Assembly: GCA_900319405.1 (NCBI GenBank)
Contig: ONOH01000004.1
Location: 85,062 to 149,061 of the forward strand
Direction: 5' to 3'
From: an uncultured Bacteroidales bacterium
GTDB taxonomy: Bacteria > Bacteroidota > Bacteroidia > Bacteroidales > UBA932
Length of the DNA: 64,000 nucleotides
Shown here: positions 43,056 to 50,908 of the stretch, in pieces
Layout of the letters: every line of letters begins with the position of its first letter
How positions within the stretch are numbered: position 1 is the stretch's first letter
The notes under the pieces: model-generated
Databases searched by the model: none
What the model was told of the DNA's origin: nothing
What the model saw: the letters and a program-made list of their open reading frames with translations, nothing else
Made by a program: the position numbers and the translations under genes

Positions 43056-45776
43056 GTGACAAGAGCCCGGAATCATATTGTCATCCTGTTTTTCCTGCTC
43101 CTCTGGACAAGGGCGGCAGGGCAGAATTACTATTCCGGAAAAGTGATAGACGCTGTTACAGGAGAAGCGGTTCCCGGGGCGGCCGTAACGCAAGGAAAAA
43201 ACTGGGCTTTAAGCGATTCTTTGGGGGTGTTTCGGCTGAAAACCCTTGAAAAATCACCGATAACCATCACTTTGATGGGATATAAGACCTTGCGGGCTCC
43301 ATTGACAGAAGGGGCTGTATTTTGTCTCAAGCAGGACATTTTATCCCTTCGCGAAGTGGTGGTTACGGCGCAGGAAAACCACGGTCTCACCTCCTCTTCG
43401 CGGATAGGGGCCGACGCCATTGCCCACATCCAGCCCTCCAGCATTGCCGACATCCTTGAGCTTCTTCCCGGAGGCAGTTCCGTCACTCCAGCCCTGGGCG
43501 CGCCGCAGATTGTGAATCTGAGGGCCGCCGGCTCCCTTTCGTCGGACTATGCCACATCGGCCCTCGGAACCCAGTTTTCCATTGACGGAAAGCCAGTCCA
43601 GAACAATGCCAACCTGCAATATTCCCCCGCCTGGAGCAGCCTGGGCTCCAACTATGTGAACCTGGGCACAGATATGCGCACCATCGGCACGGAAGACATC
43701 GAAACCGTGGAAGTGGTGCGCGGCATCGCCTCCGTGGAGCATGGTGACCTCACCAGCGGCCTCATCCAAATTAAGCGATTCAAGGGCGGAAACGACCTCC
43801 GGGCCCGTTTCAAGAGCGATATGACCTCCAAGCTGGTCTATGTGGGAAAAGGCTCTGAGTGGGGCGGAAAAGAGCGCCGTACCCTGAACGCCAGCGTCAA
43901 TTTCCTGGATTCCCGCTCCGACCCCCGGAACGTCCGCCAGAACTACAAACGCCTCACCGGCAGCTTCCGCGGCGGACGCACATGGGCAGGCGGGGAACAC
44001 TTTATCCATACCTTCAACGCCAGCCTGGACTACACCGGCTCTTTCGACGACCGCAAAAGCGACCAGGATATCGACGAAGTGGACGGACTTCCGGCCGAGA
44101 CCTACCGCTCTTCCTACAACCGCTTCCAGCTGGGGGCCGACTACACCCTTCAGACCAGGGAAAACGACGTCTTCTTCCGCTCCCTCAGCGTGAACGCCTC
44201 CCTCAGCTATGAGCGCGACCTCATTGACCGCTGGAAAAACGTCATCCTGTCCTCGGAAACGCCCATTTCCGTTTCCCGTGAGCCCGGGGAATTCGATGCC
44301 ATCATTGTCCCCATGCGTTACGAAGCCACCCTTCAGGTGGACGGAAGGCCGTTCTACGCCTTCGTGAACGCTGTGGCCCGCTTCCGGAAAGGCATCCACC
44401 GCATCAAAGCCGGGATCGACTGGAGCTTTGACAAAAACTACGGCAAGGGCACCATTTTCGATGTCACGCGCCCCTTGACCACCTCCATGAGCTCCCGTCC
44501 TCGCGCCTATTATGACATCCCCGCCGACAGCCAGCTGGCCCTTTTTGCCGAGGAAAACCTCCGCTTCCCCCTGGGTCCTTTCACTGTTGAATGTAGCCTG
44601 GGAGTGAGGATGTCTATGCTCCTGGGGGCCGACAAAAGCTACGCCATCCAGGGCCGGCCCTATCTGGATCCCCGCGCCAACCTTCGTCTGGAGATGCCCC
44701 AGGCTCTTCTCTGGGGATACAAGTTGGAAAGTGGCCTGTACGGCGGCGTAGGCCTGCACAGCAAGTTCCCGACCATGGAGATGCTTTACCCGGAAACCAT
44801 CTATTCCGACAAACTCCAGATGAACTACTGGCCTACCGAGCGGGAACTCCGCCGCATCAATATGCTGGTATTCACCATCAATCCGGTAAACCGGGAACTG
44901 GGCGCCGCCCGCAACGTGAAATGGGAAATCGGGGCCGATGCCTCCTGGAACGGCTGGACGGCTTCTGCGGACTATTTCGTAGAGGACATGACCTCAGGCT
45001 TCCGCGGCGGCAGTGAGTATATGCAACTCATTTCCAAGGACTACAACGAGCAGGCCATCGACAAGGGCACTCTTACGGGCCCGCCTTCCTTGAAAACCAC
45101 CCCCTATGTGCTGGACACCACCCTGGTGTCTTACGGCCTGTCCACCAACGGCAGCCGTACCCTCAAAAAAGGCATCGAATACACCCTGGCCACAGGACGC
45201 ATCCCGGTCATCAATACCCGCCTCACGGTGAACGGAGCCTGGTTCCTCACGCGCTATATGAACAGCCAGCCCGAATACCAGCGCCCCTCCGCCGTCATCA
45301 ATGGCAAACCGTACCCCTATATCGGCATTTACGAAAAAAACGACAGTTACCTGTACGAATCGTTCAACACCAACTTTCTGCTGGACACGCAGGTGCCGCG
45401 GCTCGGACTCATTTTCTCCACCTCTTTCCAGTGCACCTGGTTCACCGGACAGCAGACGATGGCCGATGACTCCCGCCCCGTCGCCTACCTGGATAAAAAT
45501 CTGGAGCGACATCCCTACACCGACGCTTCCGACGCCGACGGCGTCCTGCACATGATGGTGCGGGACTTCTCCAGCACCCTCCTGGAATACCGCCGCATCC
45601 CCTTCTATATGAACGTGAACCTCAAGGCCACCAAAAAGCTGTTCCGGGACAGGGCCACGGTGTCCCTTTTCGTAAACCGGCTTTTCACCGTTGCGCCCGA
45701 CTACGAGGTGAACGGCGTGGTGAAACGCCGCTCCTCCACCCCCTATTTCGGAATGGAACTGATGCTCAATCTATGA
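43056..45776 (+). CDS. TonB-dependent receptor with carboxypeptidase-like domain
   Basis: 906 residues from GTG 43056, needed to include the signal peptide (NHIVILFFLLLWTRAAGQ). Then a carboxypeptidase-like domain (YYSGKVIDAVTGEAVPGAAV), the plug (SIADILELLPGG, VNLRAAG, QFSIDGKPVQNN, DIETVEVVRGIASVEHGDLTSGLI) and a barrel ending GMELMLNL. It is not SusC type, since the SusC linker motif is absent and no SusD follows. Non-SusC receptors of this size often import metal chelates or cofactors, but the substrate is not readable. It overlaps the next gene by 4 nt. Confidence 0.9.
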   Translation: MTRARNHIVILFFLLLWTRAAGQNYYSGKVIDAVTGEAVPGAAVTQGKNWALSDSLGVFRLKTLEKSPITITLMGYKTLRAPLTEGAVFCLKQDILSLREVVVTAQENHGLTSSSRIGADAIAHIQPSSIADILELLPGGSSVTPALGAPQIVNLRAAGSLSSDYATSALGTQFSIDGKPVQNNANLQYSPAWSSLGSNYVNLGTDMRTIGTEDIETVEVVRGIASVEHGDLTSGLIQIKRFKGGNDLRARFKSDMTSKLVYVGKGSEWGGKERRTLNASVNFLDSRSDPRNVRQNYKRLTGSFRGGRTWAGGEHFIHTFNASLDYTGSFDDRKSDQDIDEVDGLPAETYRSSYNRFQLGADYTLQTRENDVFFRSLSVNASLSYERDLIDRWKNVILSSETPISVSREPGEFDAIIVPMRYEATLQVDGRPFYAFVNAVARFRKGIHRIKAGIDWSFDKNYGKGTIFDVTRPLTTSMSSRPRAYYDIPADSQLALFAEENLRFPLGPFTVECSLGVRMSMLLGADKSYAIQGRPYLDPRANLRLEMPQALLWGYKLESGLYGGVGLHSKFPTMEMLYPETIYSDKLQMNYWPTERELRRINMLVFTINPVNRELGAARNVKWEIGADASWNGWTASADYFVEDMTSGFRGGSEYMQLISKDYNEQAIDKGTLTGPPSLKTTPYVLDTTLVSYGLSTNGSRTLKKGIEYTLATGRIPVINTRLTVNGAWFLTRYMNSQPEYQRPSAVINGKPYPYIGIYEKNDSYLYESFNTNFLLDTQVPRLGLIFSTSFQCTWFTGQQTMADDSRPVAYLDKNLERHPYTDASDADGVLHMMVRDFSSTLLEYRRIPFYMNVNLKATKKLFRDRATVSLFVNRLFTVAPDYEVNGVVKRRSSTPYFGMELMLNL

Positions 45777-46165
45777 GATACAAACTCCTCATACTAAGCT
45801 GTTTGGCCCTCCTTGGCGGCTGCACCAAGCCCGCCCTTGCCGACCTGTACTGCCGGCTCACCCTGCAGGCGGCCTTTCCCGACGGCCGGGAGGCCGTGTC
45901 CATCACCGTAGACCCCGCTCTTCCCGGCAATACGCTGCGGAACCTCAACACCGGCATCTCTTATCCCCTCCCTACTTTCGTGAACAACCTGGGCAGCCTG
46001 CAGGTGCAGAAGGGCGTGTATGTGCTTTCCTTCGACGGAGAAGCCCTTTTTGCCGACGGCAGCCGTGCCGCCGTGCGCTTTTCGGCCTATGGAACGCCCT
46101 CCACGGCCGTCACGCTGATGGAAGATGCTCAGGTTCTGGAACTTAAACTCTCCATTCTCAGATGA
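45773..46165 (+). CDS. Small lipoprotein of the receptor operon
   Basis: 130 residues, lipobox LALLGGC. The mature part is beta-rich (LYCRLTLQAAFPDGREAVSI, VYVLSFDGEALFADGSRAAVRF) with no known motif. ATGA overlaps link it to the receptor upstream and the barrel gene downstream, so the three proteins are probably made in step. It is likely a surface or periplasmic partner of the receptor. Confidence 0.72.
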   Translation: MRYKLLILSCLALLGGCTKPALADLYCRLTLQAAFPDGREAVSITVDPALPGNTLRNLNTGISYPLPTFVNNLGSLQVQKGVYVLSFDGEALFADGSRAAVRFSAYGTPSTAVTLMEDAQVLELKLSILR

Positions 46166-47658
46166 TTGCCGGCCTCCTTATATCGCTTTCCCTGCTGCTG
46201 CCCCTCACGGACAGCCTTTCGGCCGTGCAGCGTAGTTATGCCCGCGGAGAAAAGCTGCGCTTGAGCGAGGGAGCAAGCGCCGCGGCCTATCTCTTCGGCC
46301 CGGATGCCAGCTACACTGGAGCGGCTGCCTCGTGGAGCTATGCCAAGGATCCCGCTCCCCTCGTGCGCGAGGAGGGGAAGGGACTCAGCGAAGGACAAAT
46401 CCACATCACCATCCTGGTGCGCCTGGATTCCCTTTCGGCCGTGCGCGGCAGGGTCCGTTATGTCAACGGCATCAAGCGCGACGTTCTGTGGAACAGTTCT
46501 TCGGATTGTTCCACGGTTTATCCTTATGTCATGGCCGATACGGTGGGCGGTAACCTCCGGAAGGAAGAATATGCCTTCTCCTGCGGCTATACGGCCCGCC
46601 GGGGCCGCTTCCACTGGGGTGTCGAGGGGGCCTACCGGGCCCTTCACGAGTACCGCCAGACGGACCCCCGCCCCCGCAACATCGTGTCGGACCTCAATGT
46701 CACCGGATCGGCCGGCTGGCGTGCCGTTCCGGGCTATGTGCTGGACGCCACCCTTGCCTACCGTCGCTACAGCCAGACCCAGAACATGACCTTCCTCAAC
46801 GCGCGTGGCAAGAACACGGCCATCCTGCACCTTACGGGCCTCGGCAGCCATTTTGCCCGTTTCAGCGGCGCCACGGACGCCAACATGAACACCCGCTATG
46901 CCGGAAACGGCGTCACGGTGGCGGCTACCTGGATTCCACTCCGGGAAAACGGCTGGAATGCTGCGGTGTCCTACAGCCTGCTGGACATCATCCACTACCT
47001 CCCCAACCAGAACGAAGTGCCTTATACAGAATTATATACAAGAGAGACCGACATCCGCTTTCAGTACCTTTCCCGCGGTGGGGACCTGGCCTGGAGGGCC
47101 GGTGCCTTTGCCCGTTATCAGTGGCGCATCGGCCAGGAGAGCATCCTGGACAACGGGGCGGCCGGTTACATCAAGGAACTCGCCCGGGCCGATATGTTTC
47201 ACAGCGGCAAGCTGGCCGCCGGCCTGGATGGTCTCCTTCAGTGGCGGAAGCGCTGGAGCCTGGAGGCCCGTGCTGTCTATACCCGCAGCGAAGAGAATTA
47301 CGCCTACCCCTTGCGACTCCTGGCCCATTCCGGGCTCTGGGCTGGCCTGGATGCCGCTTATCGCCGTCAAAGCGGACTCTGGCACTGGAAAGCGGCCTTG
47401 GGCGGCGGCCTGTATCGGCCCCTGGCAGGAGCGCTCCGCATTCCGGAAGAATACACCGATGCGCGCATAGCCGCCTACTGGCAGGAGCATTACGTCCGCC
47501 TGGGGGCCGGCTCCCAGGACGCCTGCCTTTCCCTTTATGTCGAGCGGCAAATCTCCGCCCGCTTTTCCCTCTACGCCCAGGCCTCCGGCCGGACCGTGTT
47601 CCCGGGAGGATTCGCTCCCGCCTTTAATACAAGTCTCAGTATAGGAATAAATTTTTAA
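46162..47658 (+). CDS. Outer-membrane beta-barrel protein (DUF6850-like)
   Basis: 498 residues, signal peptide-like start (MIAGLLISLSLLLPLTDSLS). Repeated amphipathic strands with aromatic girdles (FHWGVEGAYRAL, YVLDATLAYRRY, RFQYLSRGGDLAWRAGAFARYQW, WSLEARAVYTRSE) and a terminal Phe (SLSIGINF) show a barrel of 14-18 strands. It resembles the DUF6850 family found with DUF4876 proteins. It has no plug, so it is not a TonB receptor. It may help display or export the lipoprotein encoded downstream. Confidence 0.72.
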   Translation: MIAGLLISLSLLLPLTDSLSAVQRSYARGEKLRLSEGASAAAYLFGPDASYTGAAASWSYAKDPAPLVREEGKGLSEGQIHITILVRLDSLSAVRGRVRYVNGIKRDVLWNSSSDCSTVYPYVMADTVGGNLRKEEYAFSCGYTARRGRFHWGVEGAYRALHEYRQTDPRPRNIVSDLNVTGSAGWRAVPGYVLDATLAYRRYSQTQNMTFLNARGKNTAILHLTGLGSHFARFSGATDANMNTRYAGNGVTVAATWIPLRENGWNAAVSYSLLDIIHYLPNQNEVPYTELYTRETDIRFQYLSRGGDLAWRAGAFARYQWRIGQESILDNGAAGYIKELARADMFHSGKLAAGLDGLLQWRKRWSLEARAVYTRSEENYAYPLRLLAHSGLWAGLDAAYRRQSGLWHWKAALGGGLYRPLAGALRIPEEYTDARIAAYWQEHYVRLGAGSQDACLSLYVERQISARFSLYAQASGRTVFPGGFAPAFNTSLSIGINF

Positions 47659-47671
47659 TACTCAATAAATT

Positions 47672-49132
47672 ATGAAAAAACGCATCATTCTTTCAGCCCT
47701 CGCACTCATTGCTGCAGTGGCTTGCCAAAAGACGGTAGTCCCAGAACTCTCCGTTTCCACCACCACCATCAACCTGAGCCCGCAAGGCGGAAATCAGATG
47801 GTTACAGTCACTTCCAACCAGGATTGGACCGTCTCCACCAGCGACAACTGGATCAGCGTAGGCTCCGCCAGCGGTTCCGGCACACTTAGCTTCGCCGTGA
47901 GCGCAGGTGCGTTTACCGAGGCATCGGCCCGCAGCGGCCAGATTGTGGTGAAATCCGCCACCCTTTCCCAGACCATCGCCGTGGTACAGAGCGCTCCAGC
48001 AGCGCCGGCCGAAACTTCCCAGAACAGTTTCAAGGCCCTGGCCCTCGGAGGAACGTTTGAAATGAGCGTTCCACAGGGCTACTCTTACACGGTGAAATGC
48101 AGCGGCGACTGGATTACGGCCGAGTCTTCCGGAAACGGCCTCCTGCTTCACGTAGCGCCCCACGCCAAGGCTCACGAAGGCCGCAGCGGCCAGGTGGAAG
48201 TGCTCTTTGGCAGCAGCGTCCTGGCTCAGGCTACCATTGAGCAGAGCTACCGCAACGTGGAGCCCGGCGAGCTTTTGATTGAGGAGGTTTATTTCACCGG
48301 CAGCCCCATCGAAGGTTCCACCAGTCCTTCGATGGACCAGTACATCAAGCTCACCAACAACTCCGACCGCGTGGTCTATGCCGACGGGGTCCTCTTTGTC
48401 ACCAACTTCATCACGGGTACCATCACCAGCGTCGGGGCTTATTATGAGTACCCCGATCTGGAAGACGGGCTGGCCGTCAATAATATGTACGCCATTCCCG
48501 GAAAGGGAGACGAGCACCCGCTGGCCCCCGGAGAATCCCTCATCCTGGCTCTTGCCGCCATCGACTACACCGCCTCCTACCAGGACGGTGACAATGTCAT
48601 CGAAGGCAATTCCAACGCCATAGACCTCTCCAGGGCCGATTTCGAATTCTACGACGAGAACGACATCTATCCCGACACCGACAACCCCGACGTGGAGAAC
48701 CTCGACATCTGGTTCAAGACCTCACGTACCATCACTTCGCTGCACAACCGCGGCTTCGAGAGTTATGCCATCGTGATTCCTCCGTACGACGAGACGGCGG
48801 AAACCATTATGACAAACCATCACTGGGAAGGCTCCTATTTCTTCCACTTCAACGAGTGGAACTTCGACTATGACCTGGCCGATGAAGATGTGTGGGTGAT
48901 TCCCGGCGAATGGGTCCTGGATGCCGTGAACTGCTGCACGGAAGACTCCTTCTACCAGAACCCCTGGCCGGCCGCCTTCGATGCCGGCTGGACGCACGCG
49001 GGAGACTATGACCGAGATCCCGCCCGCTTCGGCAAGAGCGTACGGCGCAGCGTCAAGGACGGAAAGCTCATGGACACCAACAACTCCACCAACGACTTCG
49101 TTCCCAACAGTGCACCTTCCCTTAAGAAATAA
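47672..49132 (+). CDS. BACON and DUF4876 domain lipoprotein
   Basis: 486 residues, signal with lipobox (ALIAAVAC). A BACON domain spans about 25-110 (LSVSTTTINLSPQGGNQMVTVTSN before QDWTVSTSDNWISVG) with a degenerate second one to about 190 (KCSGDWITAES). The DUF4876 region follows (ELLIEEVYFTGSP, MDQYIKLTNNSDRVVYADGV, YAIPGKGDEHPLAPGESLILA, WFKTSRTITSLHNRGFESYAI). BACON domains commonly tether surface proteins or bind mucin and glycans. It is the last gene of the receptor operon, 13 nt after the barrel gene. Confidence 0.82.
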   Translation: MKKRIILSALALIAAVACQKTVVPELSVSTTTINLSPQGGNQMVTVTSNQDWTVSTSDNWISVGSASGSGTLSFAVSAGAFTEASARSGQIVVKSATLSQTIAVVQSAPAAPAETSQNSFKALALGGTFEMSVPQGYSYTVKCSGDWITAESSGNGLLLHVAPHAKAHEGRSGQVEVLFGSSVLAQATIEQSYRNVEPGELLIEEVYFTGSPIEGSTSPSMDQYIKLTNNSDRVVYADGVLFVTNFITGTITSVGAYYEYPDLEDGLAVNNMYAIPGKGDEHPLAPGESLILALAAIDYTASYQDGDNVIEGNSNAIDLSRADFEFYDENDIYPDTDNPDVENLDIWFKTSRTITSLHNRGFESYAIVIPPYDETAETIMTNHHWEGSYFFHFNEWNFDYDLADEDVWVIPGEWVLDAVNCCTEDSFYQNPWPAAFDAGWTHAGDYDRDPARFGKSVRRSVKDGKLMDTNNSTNDFVPNSAPSLKK

Positions 49133-49136
49133 TTGT

Positions 49137-49144
49137 TATCTTTG
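49137..49144 (+). promoter_or_regulatory. -7 element for the ThiL-like gene
   Basis: TATCTTTG, an exact TAnnTTTG match 25 nt before ATG 49170 and only 4 nt after the preceding stop. The -33 region falls within the upstream coding sequence. Confidence 0.5.
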
Positions 49145-49169
49145 CAGAAGTTAAGCGCTTCTACAAAGT

Positions 49170-50177
49170 ATGGCAGAATCATTCTCCGATATCGGCAAAG
49201 TGGAGGCGATAGAACAGCTCTATCGCCTCTCGGCCTATTCTCCCGTCAGTGGTCTCAGCTACACTTCCGCCAAGGGAGGGGAGGTGAGCACCGCGGCCCG
49301 CCTGTACCTGGAGGGGATAGACTTCAATCTGGTTTATTTTCCCCTTAAACACTTGGGCTACAAGTGTGTAGTGGGTGTGGTGGGAGAGTTGTACGCCGCC
49401 CTGGCCCATCCCAAGCTGCTCAATGTAGTGCTGGGCATATCGGCCAAACTGGACTTCCCGCAGGTGCGGGACCTGTGGATGGGTATTACGGTGGCGGCCA
49501 AGGAGCACGGCTTTGCGGCGGTGAACCTGGACCTCCAGCCTTCGAACAACGGTCTGTTCGTGTCCCTGGCGGCCACGGGGGAGTGTTCGCTCCTGACCCG
49601 AAAGCGCAGGATGGCAGCCTCGTCCAAAGACCTCATCTGCGTCTCCGGCGCCCTGGGTGCGGCCTATCTGGGCCTCCGGCTGCTGGAGCGGGGCGCCCGT
49701 TCCTTCGAAAGAGACGGCGTGCAGCCCGATATGAGCCCGTACAAGATGCTGGTGGGGGACTATCTCAGACCCGAATTGGACGCCTCCGTGGTCTCCAGGC
49801 TGGAAGATGCCGAGATTTACCCTTCCTACGCTTATTTTGTCACGCGCGGCCTTTCCGACGCCCTCAAGCGCCTTTCCCGCGACAGCGGCCTGGGCGCCAA
49901 GGTCTATGCCGAAAAGATTCCTTTCGAAGGCAACAGCTTCCAGCTGGGCCGGGAACTGGATCTGGATCCCGTATCGGCCGCAATGAACGGGGGAGACGAC
50001 AACCGCCTCCTTTTTGTGGTCCCCATCCTCCATCTGGAAAAGTTCCGCCGCGATTTCCAGACCTTCGACATCATCGGCCACCTGGCCCGCCCGGAGGTTG
50101 GCACGGTTTTGGTTACTCCGGAGGGGGTCGAATTCCCGGTCAAGGCCCAGGGCTGGCCGGAGCCAGAAGAAAACTAA
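49170..50177 (+). CDS. ThiL/AIR-synthase-like protein with degenerate active site
   Basis: 335 residues. It aligns with thiamine-monophosphate kinase (ThiL) around LYLEGIDFNLVYFPLKHLGYKCVVGVVGELYAA, written here in two blocks around the FPLKHLGYK signature, and around ICVSGALGAAYLGLRLLERG. However, the N-terminal GDDAAV phosphate/metal loop is replaced by SYTSAKGGEVSTA and the GGDT metal site by NLDLQPSNN. It may be a ThiL relative with a different substrate or a non-catalytic one. It has its own -7 box and is 13 nt upstream of the DUF4923 gene. Confidence 0.75.
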   Translation: MAESFSDIGKVEAIEQLYRLSAYSPVSGLSYTSAKGGEVSTAARLYLEGIDFNLVYFPLKHLGYKCVVGVVGELYAALAHPKLLNVVLGISAKLDFPQVRDLWMGITVAAKEHGFAAVNLDLQPSNNGLFVSLAATGECSLLTRKRRMAASSKDLICVSGALGAAYLGLRLLERGARSFERDGVQPDMSPYKMLVGDYLRPELDASVVSRLEDAEIYPSYAYFVTRGLSDALKRLSRDSGLGAKVYAEKIPFEGNSFQLGRELDLDPVSAAMNGGDDNRLLFVVPILHLEKFRRDFQTFDIIGHLARPEVGTVLVTPEGVEFPVKAQGWPEPEEN

Positions 50178-50190
50178 CAAACAACGCAAT

Positions 50191-50802
50191 ATGAAAAAAC
50201 TCGTTTCCATCGTGGCCCTCGCCGTGGCCCTTTCCGTTTCGGCTTCTGCCCAGAGCGGTATCGATTTCAGCAAAATCGGCAACGTGCTCACCAATATGGC
50301 CGGCGCCATCTATTCCGGTCCAGTAACCCTGGACGGCAGTTATACCTATAACGGCGTCGCCGTATCGGCCACCTCCAACGAAGGCGGCATCCTCACCAAC
50401 CTGGCCGGCACCGCCGTTACCTCCGGTATCGAAAGCAAGGCCGATGAGTACCTGGCCAAGGTCGGCGTCAAGCCTGGCGCCCTCACCTGGACCTTCAACA
50501 AGGCCGACAACAGCTTTTCCCTCCAGCTGGGTTCCCTCAGCATCCCCGGCACCTACAGGGTGGGAGATGGAGAGCGAACCGTCACCCTCACCTTCGGCAA
50601 GTCCTTCAACTTCCTGAATATGACCGGCACCCTTGAATCCACCTCCGGCGGCGCACGGATGCTCTTCACCGCCGACAAGGCGATGGCCTTCATCAAGAAG
50701 CTCGCCTCGGTGGCCGGCAAAGCCTCTTCGCAGGTTTCCTCCATCTCCAGGCTCGCCGACGGCTACGACCACTACCGCATCGGCTTCAAACTCGCGAAAT
50801 AG
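50191..50802 (+). CDS. DUF4923-family secreted lipocalin-like protein
   Basis: 203 residues from ATG 50191; the frame is open further upstream but without a signal peptide. Signal peptide MKKLVSIVALAVALSVSASAQ. The mature protein has GIDFSKIGNVLTNMAG, LDGSYTYNGVAVSATSNEGG, WTFNKADNSFSLQLG and KAMAFIKKLASVAG, the DUF4923 pattern. Probably periplasmic; role unknown. A cluster of three hairpins follows its stop. Confidence 0.78.
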   Translation: MKKLVSIVALAVALSVSASAQSGIDFSKIGNVLTNMAGAIYSGPVTLDGSYTYNGVAVSATSNEGGILTNLAGTAVTSGIESKADEYLAKVGVKPGALTWTFNKADNSFSLQLGSLSIPGTYRVGDGERTVTLTFGKSFNFLNMTGTLESTSGGARMLFTADKAMAFIKKLASVAGKASSQVSSISRLADGYDHYRIGFKLAK

Positions 50803-50804
50803 AC

Positions 50805-50899
50805 TCCATAAACTCCTGACTATTAAGAGTTTATGGAAAATCCTCTGCGCAAAAAGTGCAGAGGATTTTCAGTAATGCGCTGAGAATCAGCGCATTACT
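50805..50899. terminator. Three stacked perfect hairpins between convergent genes
   Basis: Hairpin 1: an 11-bp stem TCCATAAACTC (50805-50815) with GAGTTTATGGA (50827-50837). Hairpin 2: 13 bp, GAAAATCCTCTGC (50836-50848) with GCAGAGGATTTTC (50858-50870). Hairpin 3: 13 bp, AGTAATGCGCTGA (50871-50883) with TCAGCGCATTACT (50887-50899) and a 3-nt GAA loop. They fill the 106-nt gap between DUF4923 and the convergent dnaE. A bidirectional terminator is most likely, especially hairpin 2, which carries A and T tracts on either side. Confidence 0.75.
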
Positions 50900-50908
50900 A
50901 GCTCGCAT

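Noticed and set aside
46500-46515. TTGTTCCACGG considered as a third parS
   Set aside because: Only the left half matches; the right half is not palindromic.
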